Assembly: GCF_001879715.1 (NCBI RefSeq)
Contig: NZ_MNBW01000025.1
Span: 1-37,007 of the forward strand
Origin: Nioella nitratireducens
GTDB lineage: Bacteria > Pseudomonadota > Alphaproteobacteria > Rhodobacterales > Rhodobacteraceae
Reading direction: 5' to 3'
Length of the DNA stretch: 37,007 nucleotides
Position numbers and translations under genes: made by a program. Shown one piece after another: positions 6,765 to 14,552 of this stretch. Each line of letters opens with the position of its first letter. Positions within the stretch are counted from its first letter, which is position 1. Below the pieces are notes generated by a model. That model did no database searches. It saw only the letters and a list, made by a program, of their open reading frames with translations, and had not been told where the DNA came from.

Positions 6765-8503
6765 GAGAGAAGACAGGCCTGCGGGCGGCGATTTATGCGC
6801 GCTATTCGACCGACCTGCAGTCGGCGGCCTCGATCACCGACCGGATCCGGATCTGCCGCAGGCTCTGCAAGGACCAGGGCTGGCAGGTGGTGGAGGTGTT
6901 CGCGGACGAGGCGATCAGTGGCGCAACCCACCTGCGTCCGCAATTCCAGGCGATGCAGCACGCGGCGATGGCGGGCCGGTTCGACGTTGTCGTTGCAGAA
7001 GCGCTGGACCGGCTGAGCCGGGATCAGGAGCATATTGCTGGTCTCCACAAGCGTATGCGGTTTCTCGGGGTGGAGATGTTCACGAAGGGCGAAGGCGCGA
7101 TCAGCGAGATGCACGTCGGCCTCGGCGGGACCATGTCCGCCCTGTTCCTGCGGAATCTGGCGGAGAAGACGCACCGCGGCTTGGAAGGCCGGGTGCGGCA
7201 AGGCAAATCTGGCGGGGGGATCAGCTATGGCTACCGTTTGGACCGCCAGCTGCTTCCGGACGGCACCCACACCACTGGAGACCGGCTGATCGACGAGGCT
7301 GAAGCCGCGGTCGTTCGGCGGATTTTCACGGAATATGACCGGGGGCTGAGCGCGCGGTCGATCGCCATCGGGCTGAACAAGGACGGCATCGCCCCGCCGC
7401 GCTCGGGCGGCAAGGGATCCGGGACGTGGAGCTTCTCGACGATTTCGGGGAACTGGAAGCGCGGGACGGGGATTTTGAACAACGACCTGTACCGGGGTCT
7501 GTTGGTTTGGAACCGGCAGCGGTACATCAAGGATCCGGACACCGGCAAACGCCAGGCCCGGATGAATCCCGAGGCAGACTGGATCACCGAAGAGGTCCCC
7601 CACCTGCGGATCATCGACGACGCCCTCTGGACCCGGGTCAAGCAACGCCAGGGCGCAATCCGGGACGATATCCTGAGCGAACGGGCGGAAGACCCCGGCG
7701 CGCCAAAGATCGAGCGCGGCCAACGCCCGCGCTACCTCTTGTCGGGGCTCCTGAGCTGCGGCTGCTGCGATGCGGGCTACATCATGATCAGCGCCACGCG
7801 CTATGGCTGCTCCGCCGCACGGAACCGGGGGACGTGCTCGAACAAGAAGACGATCGCGCGCAAGGATGTGGAGACCCGAATCCTGAACGGGCTGCAAAGC
7901 CGGCTGATGCACCCGGACCTGATCCGCGAGTACATCACGACCTGGCAGCAGGAGATGCAAAAGGAGCGGCAGGAGACCCTCGCGGCCCGGGGCGAGCAGG
8001 AGCGCCGCCTCGCGAAGGTGGTCAAGGAGATCGACGCCGTGGTGACGGCAATCACCGAAGGCATGTTCCATCCGAGCATGAAGGCGAAGATGGACGCGCT
8101 GGAAGCGGAACGGACGGAGCTGGAGGCAAAGCTGGCTGCCCTGCTCCAGCCGGAACCGGTGGTGGCGATCCACCCCGGTCTGGCCGAGACCTACGCCCGG
8201 AAGGTCGCGGACCTAGCGGAAGCCCTGAACGATCCAGCAGCCCGGCCAGAAGCCGCGGACCTGCTGCGCGGCCTGATCGAAAGCGTGATACTGACGCCGG
8301 ACCCGGACGCGCCGAACAGGCACGTGATCGAACTTCGCGGAGAACTGGGGGCGATTTTGTCGTTGTGCGGCAATGACGTAGCCACAAAAGCCGACGCCCG
8401 CAGGGGTGCTGCGGGCGTTAGGCAAGTGACGATGGTTGCGGGGGCTCGCAACTCACGATTTCTGCGATTGGTGGAAAGCGTGGTCCCGCGGCTTGTGGCG
8501 TAG
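6761..8503 (+). CDS. Large serine recombinase (site-specific integrase/resolvase family)
   Basis: This 580-residue recombinase would catalyse integration or excision of the element by a serine-DNA intermediate. The resolvase catalytic domain occupies about residues 5-150, with the nucleophile Ser16 in YARYSTDLQS, the arginine-bearing LDRLSRDQE segment, and a conserved Glu-rich helix. The recombinase domain follows (about 165-290), beginning near GISYGYRL. Next come a zinc ribbon with Cys pairs (LLSCGCCDAGY and YGCSAARNRGTCSN, about 325-360) and a coiled coil (about 385-460, rich in Glu/Lys/Gln). Length fits the large serine recombinase group. It is coupled to the 6489 gene. The last 30 residues are encoded by sequence with two hairpins, which may mark an attachment site. 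Confidence 0.92.
   Translation: MREKTGLRAAIYARYSTDLQSAASITDRIRICRRLCKDQGWQVVEVFADEAISGATHLRPQFQAMQHAAMAGRFDVVVAEALDRLSRDQEHIAGLHKRMRFLGVEMFTKGEGAISEMHVGLGGTMSALFLRNLAEKTHRGLEGRVRQGKSGGGISYGYRLDRQLLPDGTHTTGDRLIDEAEAAVVRRIFTEYDRGLSARSIAIGLNKDGIAPPRSGGKGSGTWSFSTISGNWKRGTGILNNDLYRGLLVWNRQRYIKDPDTGKRQARMNPEADWITEEVPHLRIIDDALWTRVKQRQGAIRDDILSERAEDPGAPKIERGQRPRYLLSGLLSCGCCDAGYIMISATRYGCSAARNRGTCSNKKTIARKDVETRILNGLQSRLMHPDLIREYITTWQQEMQKERQETLAARGEQERRLAKVVKEIDAVVTAITEGMFHPSMKAKMDALEAERTELEAKLAALLQPEPVVAIHPGLAETYARKVADLAEALNDPAARPEAADLLRGLIESVILTPDPDAPNRHVIELRGELGAILSLCGNDVATKADARRGAAGVRQVTMVAGARNSRFLRLVESVVPRLVA
8394..8452 (+). repeat. Two inverted repeats at the 3' end of the recombinase gene
   Basis: The first is ACGCCCGCA, 7-base loop, TGCGGGCGT (8394-8418), a perfect 9-bp stem. 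The second is GTTGCG, 6-base loop, CGCAAC (8435-8452). Both lie inside the last 37 codons of the recombinase, whose C-terminal tail (MVAGARN and following) looks unlike a domain and more like translated target sequence. They could be part of an attachment site or simply protein-coding GC-rich repeats. Confidence 0.35.
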
Positions 8504-8705
8504 AAGGGGACACCGTGTCGTGCAATTGGGCCAACCATGCAGTTTCAACCCTGGCGACGACAAAAGGGAAAGCCGAGACATCCTGTGCACATGATCCGCA
8601 CATGCAACCTGCCCAACCGCGTTAACTGGCTGCGGGATCGTCCCGATCCTCCAAAAAACCGACGCAATTCGCTGTCTTTTGACGACATTCCCATTGTCGT
8701 CCGCT
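8504..8705. other. Gene-free junction between the recombinase module and the metal island
   Basis: No gene was found in this stretch. An inverted repeat GACGACA, 7-base loop, TGTCGTC lies at 8681-8701, just beyond the probable end of the SpoIIAA-like pseudogene read from the other strand. It could act as a weak terminator for that strand or mark the edge of the recombinase-borne element. No direct repeat typical of paired attachment sites was found within the window. Confidence 0.3.
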
Positions 8706-9056
8706 CGTCCATACTAAAGCTGCGCTTAACTCGCCAGCGTCAAACCACCCCATCTCGGCCGCTGTGGACAGATCAACCAGCTTCGCGCCCCATTACATCC
8801 AGCGGCGCTCTCCGATTGCCGCGACACGCCTGAAGTCGTTTGCATGAGCTTTGTCGATCCTGAAATCCTCAAGCATTGCCGAAGGAGTTTTTTGACCAAC
8901 GAACTGGGTCAGTCCGAGAACGAGTCCCGGACTGCTGTTTAAGGTCACGCGATCATGGATCAGCCGGTGCATCCTTTCGAGGTCATCTTCAGTCAATTCA
9001 TCTATGCAGATGAGCCCAATGACCTCGTCATGTTACGTTAGTGCTTCGTTGAACAT
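8706..9056 (-). pseudogene. SpoIIAA-like (STAS-fold) protein, broken by two ochre codons
   Basis: Read leftward from ATG 9056 the frame gives MFNEALT, TAA, then HDEVIGLICIDELTEDDLE, a middle ending LEDFRID, then AHANDFRRVAAIGERRWM, TAA, and WGAKLVDLSTAAEMGWFDAG. This is the full length (about 115 residues) and order of the SpoIIAA-like/STAS family: GL-x-I-DG-x-LT-x-DLE, DFRID, AHANDFxRxAxxGxRRWMEW, AEMxWFD. The stops at 9033-9035 and 8793-8795 stand where Glu is expected (the usual RRWMEW becomes RRWM-stop-W), so each could be one base change from GAA. Only the piece after TTG 8996 stays open. The gene is on the same strand and in the same frame as the end of the CDF gene. Confidence 0.75.
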
Positions 9057-9992
9057 GCTTTTCCCCTTCTCTCCTGAGCTGCCATGCCCGTAGAGACCGG
9101 CGTTCTCGTGCGCGCGCTTCTCATGCTCGAATTCAAGGCTGGAATGGACGATGCCGAACTCTTCCTTCAACCGGTCCTTGATGACTTGCTTGATGTCTTC
9201 GATCTGCGGCCAAGCCTCGGCCTCCACAACGACATGACAATCGAGCGCAGCTTCATGCTCCTGCATCTGCCAGAGATGGACGTGGTGGACCTCGGCGACG
9301 CCTTCGGTGTTCCGCATCGCTTCGACGACGGCCTCGTTGTCTATGTCCGGCGGGCTGCCGAGCATCAGCGTTCGGATCGGACCACCGATCTCCGTGAAAG
9401 CCAGGTAGAGGATATAGAGAGCAATGCCGATTGTGATGGCCGGATCGACCCACCGCATGTCGTAGAGAATGATCAGCGACCCACCGACGATCACCGCAAC
9501 GGAAGCAAGTGCGTCGGAGAGGTTGTGCAGGAAGAGCGCGCGGATGTTTACGCTGCCTTTCTGCATCGAGTAGGTCAGCAGCGCTGTCAGGGTGTCGACG
9601 GCCAGTGCGACCCCGCCCAAGATCACGACCGTCCAGCCCTGCACTTCGGGCGGGTCGATCATGCGCATGCCGCCCTCGTAGATCAGGTAGAACCCGATCA
9701 GAATCAGCGTCGTGTAGTTGATCAGAGCGGCCACGATTTCGACCCGGCCATAACCGAATGTCATGCGCTCGTCGGCCGGTCGCCGCGCGATCTTGCGCGC
9801 GGCGAAGGCGATGACCAGCGACGCCATGTCCGAGAAATTGTGAAGCGCGTCCGCGATCAGCGCGAGGCTGCCTGAAAGTATGCCGCCAACGATCTGCGCG
9901 ACGGTCAGAAGCCCGTTCGCCCAGATCGCAATTGATACTCGTCGATCGCCAGAGTCGGGGTCGATATGGGCGTGGCCGTGATCATGCGGCAC
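9033..9992 (-). CDS. Cation diffusion facilitator (CzcD/ZitB-like) Zn/Cd efflux transporter
   Basis: This 319-residue inner-membrane antiporter exports divalent metal, probably Zn2+ or Cd2+, in exchange for protons. A His-rich N-terminus (HDHGHAH) precedes six membrane helices. The paired metal site is visible as H51-NFS-D55 in helix 2 and H156-NLS-D160 in helix 5, the HD/HD set linked to Zn/Cd transport. A cytosolic ferredoxin-like domain (about 215-295) follows, with EVHHVHLWQM. The start overlaps the end of the transglutaminase-like gene by 11 bases, so both are read from the MerR-type promoter at 10782-10812. The last residues MFNEALT coincide with the first codons of the SpoIIAA-like pseudogene, so the natural C-terminus may be altered. 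Confidence 0.9.
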   Translation of the reverse strand: MPHDHGHAHIDPDSGDRRVSIAIWANGLLTVAQIVGGILSGSLALIADALHNFSDMASLVIAFAARKIARRPADERMTFGYGRVEIVAALINYTTLILIGFYLIYEGGMRMIDPPEVQGWTVVILGGVALAVDTLTALLTYSMQKGSVNIRALFLHNLSDALASVAVIVGGSLIILYDMRWVDPAITIGIALYILYLAFTEIGGPIRTLMLGSPPDIDNEAVVEAMRNTEGVAEVHHVHLWQMQEHEAALDCHVVVEAEAWPQIEDIKQVIKDRLKEEFGIVHSSLEFEHEKRAHENAGLYGHGSSGEKGKSMFNEALT

Positions 9993-10752
9993 GGTTCGTC
10001 TCCTCGTGACGATGGTTCGGCTGGGCGAAACCGGGAAGCCGAGGCAGGTGTCCTCGCCGGATTACTCGCACCCGCCTGTTCATCCAGTGGCGGATAATGT
10101 TGCGATAGAGCCAGTCGCGCAGAATTCCGAAGTTCTGACGATGCTTCAAGTAGAAGTCGTCGGGTGTATCGAAGGTTCCGAAGTCGCTGGCGATGCCGGT
10201 CTTCTGAATGTAGGTATCGCGCCCGGTCCATTCGACCGGCGGCGCGCTCAGGCAGCTGGTGCCCGCTCCGTATCCGCAAAGGCTCTCGGACTCGCTGAAC
10301 TCGCGTTGTAACGATGCCAGGAATGGCGCGTCCAGTATGAAGCCTTCCAGGTTGACCCATCCGCTCTCGGTTTCGACCTCGACCCAGGAATGAAGGATCT
10401 CTTTCGGGGCGACGGGATAGACGAGCTCCGGCACGACCCCGCGCTGGAGCGCCTTGTGGATGGTGAAACCATGCAGCCGGCAGCGGACCCCGAGCGCGCG
10501 GAGCAACGCCATGAGAAGCGTGCCCTTCGTGTTGCACTGGCCGTATCCGTCAGCCAGCACTTCGGACGCAGGTATGTCGTCAGAGCGATTGTAACCGAAA
10601 GCGATCTCGTTTCGGACGAAATCATAGGCGGCACCGATCCGGTCATGCTCGCCAAGTGCGTGCCAGCAACGGTCCGCGACCAGGTCCGCAATAGGAGCGG
10701 CTTCGAAATCCAGCAGCCGCGTGGCTGTCAGCAAGGGGTCAACGACGGGCAA
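9982..10752 (-). CDS. Transglutaminase-like cysteine protease-fold protein
   Basis: This 256-residue protein has a transglutaminase-like core. The likely nucleophile is Cys73 in GYGQCNTKGTLLMALLRALG, the histidine is His121 in EILHSWVEV, and an acidic partner follows in GWVNLEGFILD (Asp141 or Glu137). Such folds hydrolyse or cross-link peptides. No signal peptide is visible, so it is probably cytosolic. The start is a TTG at 10752 with GAGG about 9 bases upstream, and no ATG exists in frame before it. It is the first gene behind the MerR-type promoter and overlaps the CDF gene, which ties it to the metal response. The substrate is unknown. Confidence 0.8.
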   Translation of the reverse strand: MPVVDPLLTATRLLDFEAAPIADLVADRCWHALGEHDRIGAAYDFVRNEIAFGYNRSDDIPASEVLADGYGQCNTKGTLLMALLRALGVRCRLHGFTIHKALQRGVVPELVYPVAPKEILHSWVEVETESGWVNLEGFILDAPFLASLQREFSESESLCGYGAGTSCLSAPPVEWTGRDTYIQKTGIASDFGTFDTPDDFYLKHRQNFGILRDWLYRNIIRHWMNRRVRVIRRGHLPRLPGFAQPNHRHEETNRAA

Positions 10753-10781
10753 GATGCATATCCTCGAATCTATTGAGGGTC

Positions 10782-10812
10782 TACATAGAGGCTACAGCGA
10801 CTGTAGCTTCAA
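10782..10812 (-). promoter_or_regulatory. MerR-type promoter of the transglutaminase/CDF operon
   Basis: On the minus strand this reads -35 TTGAAG (10807-10812), a 19-bp spacer and -10 TATGTA (10782-10787). The spacer contains the perfect palindrome GCTACAG-TCG-CTGTAGC (10791-10807). A 19-bp spacer with a central dyad is the hallmark of promoters that MerR-family activators untwist when metal binds. The regulator encoded at 11146-11574 is the obvious candidate. Confidence 0.85.
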
Positions 10813-10822
10813 GCCCTGTCTG

Positions 10823-11149
10823 TCAAGAACTGCGGGGAGCGGCGAGAATGACCGTCGCCCCAGCCAGACAGATGACCGCTCCAATAAGATCCCATCTGTC
10901 TGGTCTTTCACCCTCCGCCCACCACATCCACCCAATCGATGCCACGATGTAAATTCCGCCATATGCGGCAAAGACTCTGCCGGCAGCAGGGGCCTCAACC
11001 TGCGAAAGCAACCAGCCGAACACGGCAAGCGAGAAAAGTCCGGGCACCAGCCAGAGTGGCGATGCGCCAAGACGCCACCACGTCCAAAATGCGAAGCAAC
11101 CAGCGATCTCGGCCAACGCTGCGAGCGGAAAGGCAATCGCGGCACTCAT
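10823..11149 (-). CDS. YnfA-family (UPF0060) small membrane protein
   Basis: This 108-residue protein has four membrane helices and matches the UPF0060/YnfA family in length and pattern: an opening [16 protein letters not shown], then [19 protein letters not shown] and a final [16 protein letters not shown]. YnfA proteins are related to small multidrug resistance transporters, and some are reported to export cationic compounds. ATG 11149 is chosen over longer forms because it overlaps the TGA of the MerR regulator as ATGA, showing translational coupling. Its role beside a metal sensor is not clear from the sequence. Confidence 0.88.
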   Translation of the reverse strand: MSAAIAFPLAALAEIAGCFAFWTWWRLGASPLWLVPGLFSLAVFGWLLSQVEAPAAGRVFAAYGGIYIVASIGWMWWAEGERPDRWDLIGAVICLAGATVILAAPRSS

Positions 11150-11574
11150 GCGCCGATGTCGTCGTGCTCGGTCAGGCATTCCGAATGGTCCCGCAGGACC
11201 TCGAGTACCCTGCAATCCGCGGTCCGTCCGCCGCTGCACTCGTGGACCATGCGCTTCAGCTCGGTGCGAAGCGCTTTCAGGCGTGCCATGCGTTGCTCGA
11301 CCTGGCGGAGTTGCCGGCGGGCGATCGCATCTGCCTCGTCGCAGGACTTTTCCGGATGGTCGCTGAGATCGAGGAGCTCGCGGATCGCGTCGAGCGAGAA
11401 ACCGAGTTGCCGCGAATGACGGATGAACGATAGCCGATCAAGTTCGGCATCCCCGTAGCGGCGTTGCCCGCCCTCCGTCCGGCCCGGTTCAGGCATGAGC
11501 CCGATCTGTTCGTAGTACCGGATGGTCTGCACCTTGGTGCCGGTCTTCTTCGCCAGATTGCCGATTGTCAGCAT
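11146..11574 (-). CDS. MerR-family divalent-metal sensor (PbrR/CadR/ZntR type)
   Basis: This 142-residue activator has a winged helix-turn-helix (residues 1-70: [28 protein letters not shown], shortened here in description), a dimerisation helix and metal ligands Cys78, Cys113 and Cys121, with an extra Cys133. A Cys rather than Ser at position 77-79 marks sensors of +2 metals (Zn, Cd, Pb, Hg) and excludes the CueR copper type. The [11 protein letters not shown] loop resembles PbrR/CadR/ZntR. It is divergent from the Sco operon and coupled to YnfA. Matching operator cores occur near its own start and at four promoters in the island. Which metal it prefers cannot be read from the sequence. Confidence 0.88.
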   Translation of the reverse strand: MLTIGNLAKKTGTKVQTIRYYEQIGLMPEPGRTEGGQRRYGDAELDRLSFIRHSRQLGFSLDAIRELLDLSDHPEKSCDEADAIARRQLRQVEQRMARLKALRTELKRMVHECSGGRTADCRVLEVLRDHSECLTEHDDIGA

Positions 11575-11590
11575 ATGTTTCCCTCAAGAG

Positions 11591-11611
11591 AACCTACAGA
11601 CCTTGTAGGTT
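11591..11611. promoter_or_regulatory. Operator-like palindrome beside the merR-type gene
   Basis: AACCTACA, 5 bases, TGTAGGTT forms a perfect 8-bp inverted repeat 17 bases upstream of the regulator start. Its centre, CTACAG-ACC-TTGTAG, matches the core found in the other MerR-type promoters of the island. No good -35/-10 pair with 19-bp spacing frames it, so it may serve autorepression rather than activation. Confidence 0.6.
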
Positions 11612-11680
11612 TGGTGGGTTGATAGCGCAAGTCCGAGACTCACAGACGCGTGACCTCCCGCCGCAGCCGGACAATCAGGC

Positions 11681-11711
11681 TTGAATCTACAGTAGCTAGA
11701 GGATGTAAACG
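11681..11711 (+). promoter_or_regulatory. MerR-type promoter of the Sco/Dsb/lipoprotein operon
   Basis: TTGAAT (11681-11686), a 19-bp spacer and TAAACG (11706-11711), with the dyad CTACAG-TAG-CTAGAG in the spacer. The arrangement closely resembles the published pbr lead-resistance promoter as I remember it, including the CTAGAGG half. The -10 is poor by itself, as expected for an activator-dependent promoter. It lies 37 bases before the TTG start of the first Sco1 gene. Confidence 0.75.
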
Positions 11712-11747
11712 CCGAAATAATCAAGAATCAATCGCAGGCAGGCCGGA

Positions 11748-12350
11748 TTGTCCCTCGCATCGGTAAGAAAAGTTCTCTGGGTATTGGTGGGCATTGCAGC
11801 CCTCGCGCTCGGGTGGCTTCTGCTCGGGTCCGACTATCGCGCCGACAGCGCGCGATCAGAGGCAGATCCGGCTTTCGTCGCGGAGTTCGAACTGACCGAT
11901 CATCAGGGCATGATACGAACCGAAGACGATTTCGCGGGGCGCTGGATGCTGATCTTCTTCGGCTTCACAAACTGTCCCGACGTCTGCCCCACCACCCTGT
12001 CAGAGGTCGCGGCCGTGATGGAGGGACTGGGCGATGACGCTGCCAAGGTGCAGCCGATTTTCATCACGATCGATCCCGAACGCGACACGCCCACGGCGCT
12101 TGCGGATTACGTTCCCCTGTTCGATGCCGGCATCATCGGACTGACCGGCACACCGGAGCAGATTGCCCAGACGTCGGAAACTTTCCCGATCTTCTTCGAA
12201 CGCATCGAAGAAGCCTCTGCCCCCGACGGCTACACGATGGGGCATACGTCGCATCTGTTCCTCTTCGATCCAGACGCAGGCTTTGCCGAGTCCTGGCCCT
12301 ACGGCACGTCCGCCGAAGAGATCCTTGATAATCTGAGAGAGAGGATCTGA
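11748..12350 (+). CDS. Sco1/SenC-family copper chaperone/thiol-disulfide protein (first copy)
   Basis: This 200-residue protein has an N-terminal membrane anchor (residues 7-27) and a periplasmic thioredoxin-like domain. The copper/redox motif is C76-PDV-C80 in FTNCPDVCPTTL, and the third ligand is His166 in MGHTSHLF. DPERDTP is also typical. Sco proteins deliver copper to the CuA site of cytochrome oxidase or handle periplasmic thiols. The start is a TTG at 11748 with only a weak ribosome site, chosen because it precedes the membrane anchor and no ATG lies upstream in frame. It opens an operon under the MerR-type promoter. Confidence 0.9.
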   Translation: MSLASVRKVLWVLVGIAALALGWLLLGSDYRADSARSEADPAFVAEFELTDHQGMIRTEDDFAGRWMLIFFGFTNCPDVCPTTLSEVAAVMEGLGDDAAKVQPIFITIDPERDTPTALADYVPLFDAGIIGLTGTPEQIAQTSETFPIFFERIEEASAPDGYTMGHTSHLFLFDPDAGFAESWPYGTSAEEILDNLRERI

Positions 12351-12355
12351 CCGAC

Positions 12356-12778
12356 ATGACCCGAATATCCGGAGAAACGGCACTGGGACTGGCATGGGTG
12401 ATTGCTCTCACGGCGTCGCTAGCCGTGCTCTTCATCGGCGAGGTGCTGGGACAGACGCCCTGCCTGCTCTGCTGGTTCCAGCGAGCCTTCATGTTCCCAC
12501 TGGCCGTCATTCTCGGGCTCGGCCTTTGGTGGCGCGACCCGCTCGCGGGCCGTTACGGGATCGCGCTTGCGCTCGGTGGTGGCGCTGTCGCGCTCTGGCA
12601 CATGGGTCTTTACGTTGGCCTGATCCCCGAGCGCATCCAGCCCTGCACGGCCGCTGGTCCCTCCTGCACTGACGACAACCAGTTGATCTTCGGCATTCCG
12701 ATCCCGCTGATGGCGCTTGCCGCTTTCGCCCTGATCGGCGCGCTGTCGGCACTCTCTCTGAAGGAAACACGAACATGA
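12356..12778 (+). CDS. DsbB/BdbC-like disulfide bond formation membrane protein
   Basis: This 140-residue, four-helix inner-membrane protein would reoxidise a DsbA partner and pass electrons to quinone. It carries the two redox pairs expected: C36-LL-C39 in TPCLLCWFQRAFMF and C97/C104 in the second periplasmic loop (IQPCTAAGPSCTD). It starts 5 bases after the first Sco1 gene and overlaps the DsbA-like gene as ATGA, so the oxidase and its substrate oxidant are made together. BdbC-type length (about 140) fits better than E. coli DsbB (176). Confidence 0.9.
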   Translation: MTRISGETALGLAWVIALTASLAVLFIGEVLGQTPCLLCWFQRAFMFPLAVILGLGLWWRDPLAGRYGIALALGGGAVALWHMGLYVGLIPERIQPCTAAGPSCTDDNQLIFGIPIPLMALAAFALIGALSALSLKETRT

Positions 12779-13434
12779 ACAGACGCGGCCTGATCCTCTC
12801 CGTTCTCGCCCTCGGCGTCGCCGGTTTCGGCGGCGCGACGTGGTACGCAACACGCCCCGGTCCGGTGCCGGAGGCCGCGCCTGTCGCCCCGGAGATGGCG
12901 GAGGCTCTGATCCGGTCCTATTCGCCCGTTCTCGGTCCCGAGGATGCGCCCGTAACCATCGTCGAGTTCTTCGACCCGGCCTGTGAGGCTTGCCGCGCCT
13001 TCTATCCGGTGGTCGAAGCCATCATGGCCGAGCATGGCGATGCCGTGCGCGTGGTGATCCGCTATACGCCGTTCCACGGCGCGGCGTCCGAGGAAGCGAT
13101 TCGCGTGCTCGAGGCCGCGCGCATGCAGGGCGTCTTTGAGCCGGTTCTCGAAGCGGTACTACGGGAACAGCCGAGATGGGCGTCGCATGGAGCACCCGAG
13201 CCGGGACTCATCCTGGAGATCGCCGCAACGGCGGGCCTCGATGCGGAGGCCGCGCGCACGCAGATGCTTGCGCCGGACGTGGTGGCGATCCTGAACCAGG
13301 ACCGTGCCGACGTCGAGACTGTGGGCGTCCGCCAGACGCCCACGTTCTTCGTGAACGGCAAGCCGCTCGACCCGTTCGGCGAAGCCGAACTGCGAAGCCT
13401 GGTCGCGGCTGAAGTTACAGCGGCGCGAAGCTGA
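12775..13434 (+). CDS. DsbA-like periplasmic thiol oxidase
   Basis: This 219-residue thioredoxin-fold protein has an N-terminal signal/anchor (residues 4-23) and the active site C70-EA-C73 in FFDPACEACRAFYP. A helical insertion and the cis-proline loop (VRQTPTFFVNGKPL) follow. It would introduce disulfides into exported proteins and be recharged by the DsbB-like product, with which it overlaps by 4 bases. The FxxPxCxxC pattern is the BdbD/Com1-like subtype (DSBA, PF13462-like). Neighbouring Sco and PCu(A)C proteins suggest that it keeps metal-binding cysteines in the periplasm in a controlled redox state. Confidence 0.9.
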   Translation: MNRRGLILSVLALGVAGFGGATWYATRPGPVPEAAPVAPEMAEALIRSYSPVLGPEDAPVTIVEFFDPACEACRAFYPVVEAIMAEHGDAVRVVIRYTPFHGAASEEAIRVLEAARMQGVFEPVLEAVLREQPRWASHGAPEPGLILEIAATAGLDAEAARTQMLAPDVVAILNQDRADVETVGVRQTPTFFVNGKPLDPFGEAELRSLVAAEVTAARS

Positions 13435-13458
13435 ACCAAGAGAATGGGAAGAAGCAGG

Positions 13459-13926
13459 ATGAGGACCTTCTTTACTACCGGCGCTCTGACAGCGCTTTTG
13501 TCGTCCGCGGGGGCTTTGACGCCGGCGCTGGCAGGATCTGAGGACGTGGTCGTCGAAGGCGCTTGGTCCCGCGCGTCCATCGGCATGAACCGCCCCGGCG
13601 CCGCCTACATGACGATCCGCAATACCGGCGATACACCGGTGACGCTGATCGGCCTTACAACACCGCTCGCGATGATGCCCGAAATCCACGAGTCGAAGAC
13701 CAATGCCGATGGCGTGAGTTCCATGGCTCCGGCCGACGAGATCACCATCGCGCCGGGCGAAAGCGTGTCGCTCGAGCCGGGCGGTCTGCACGCGATGCTG
13801 ATGCAGTTGCAAACGCCGATGACGGAAGGAGAATCCTATCCGTTGACGCTGCTCTTTGACGACGGAGGCGAAGTGACGGTCGAGGTGCCGATCCTTGGCA
13901 TCGCTGCGCGAGGTCCGAACGACTGA
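13459..13926 (+). CDS. PCu(A)C-family periplasmic copper chaperone
   Basis: With the start at ATG 13459 this is a 155-residue protein with a clean signal peptide ending ...TPALAG. An in-frame ATG at 13444 would add five residues. The Cu(I) site H-x10/11-M-x21-H-x-M is fully present: His77, Met89, His111 and Met113 (EIHESK, SSMAP, GGLHAML). PCu(A)C proteins bind Cu(I) and pass it to CuA centres, often together with Sco. It lies between the DsbA-like gene and a second Sco1, whose ATG overlaps this stop (TGATG). The next gene pair therefore repeats the Cu-chaperone theme. Confidence 0.93.
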   Translation: MRTFFTTGALTALLSSAGALTPALAGSEDVVVEGAWSRASIGMNRPGAAYMTIRNTGDTPVTLIGLTTPLAMMPEIHESKTNADGVSSMAPADEITIAPGESVSLEPGGLHAMLMQLQTPMTEGESYPLTLLFDDGGEVTVEVPILGIAARGPND

Positions 13927-14552
13927 TGCGGCGACGGACGATCCTTGGATACGGCGCAGCGGGTGCCGGGGCGCTAGTCTTCGCGCTCTTTGTCGGCTGG
14001 TGGCAAGTCGACGGGCCTGGGGCGCCCGAACCGGTGGGCCAGCGGCCGATGGCTCTGTCCGCCATGGACTTCAGCCTGACGGATCACGAGGGAAACGAGG
14101 TCGGGCCGGAAACGCTGATCGGGCGCCCTGCGATGGTGTTCTTCGGCTTTACCTACTGTCCGGACGTCTGCCCGACCACGCTCTCGGACATTTCGGGATG
14201 GCTCGACGATTTGGGGGACGAGGCAAACGAGATGTCCGTGGCTTTCATCACTGTCGATCCCGAGCGCGACACCGTCGATGCGATGTCGGAGTATGTCGGC
14301 TATTTCCATCCGGCGATCCGCGGCTGGACCGGCGAAGATGAGGAAATCGCGAAAGCCGTCCTTGGCTTCCGCGCGAGCTACGAGCGGGTGCCGACCGAGA
14401 GTGGCGGCTACACGATGAACCACACCGCCAGCGTTTTCCTGTTCGACGCTGCGGGGCGGTTCGTCACCATGATCGACTATCACGAGCCAAGGGAATTCGC
14501 GGTGCCGAAGATTCGCCGCGCACTCGAAGAAGAAACCGAGGGGGCAACATGA
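13926..14552 (+). CDS. Sco1/SenC-family copper chaperone (second copy)
   Basis: This 208-residue protein has an N-terminal anchor (residues 8-26) and the Sco motif C78-PDV-C82 in FTYCPDVCPTTL, with His166 in MNHTASVFLF and DPERDT. It shares the fold and ligand spacing with the copy at 11748-12350 but only part of the sequence, so the two are likely diverged paralogues rather than a recent duplication. It overlaps the PCu(A)C stop and its own TGA overlaps the next start (ATGA). One Sco may act as a Cu carrier and the other as a thiol reductase. Confidence 0.92.
   Translation: MRRRTILGYGAAGAGALVFALFVGWWQVDGPGAPEPVGQRPMALSAMDFSLTDHEGNEVGPETLIGRPAMVFFGFTYCPDVCPTTLSDISGWLDDLGDEANEMSVAFITVDPERDTVDAMSEYVGYFHPAIRGWTGEDEEIAKAVLGFRASYERVPTESGGYTMNHTASVFLFDAAGRFVTMIDYHEPREFAVPKIRRALEEETEGAT

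Noticed and set aside
6599-8173. 524-codon minus-strand frame opposite the serine recombinase
   Set aside because: The recombinase motifs on the plus strand are complete; the minus-strand translation has no recognisable content.
8706-9056. Recoding of the two TAA codons in the SpoIIAA-like frame
   Set aside because: TAA is not used for selenocysteine or pyrrolysine, and no read-through context was seen. Mutation (or sequencing error) is simpler.
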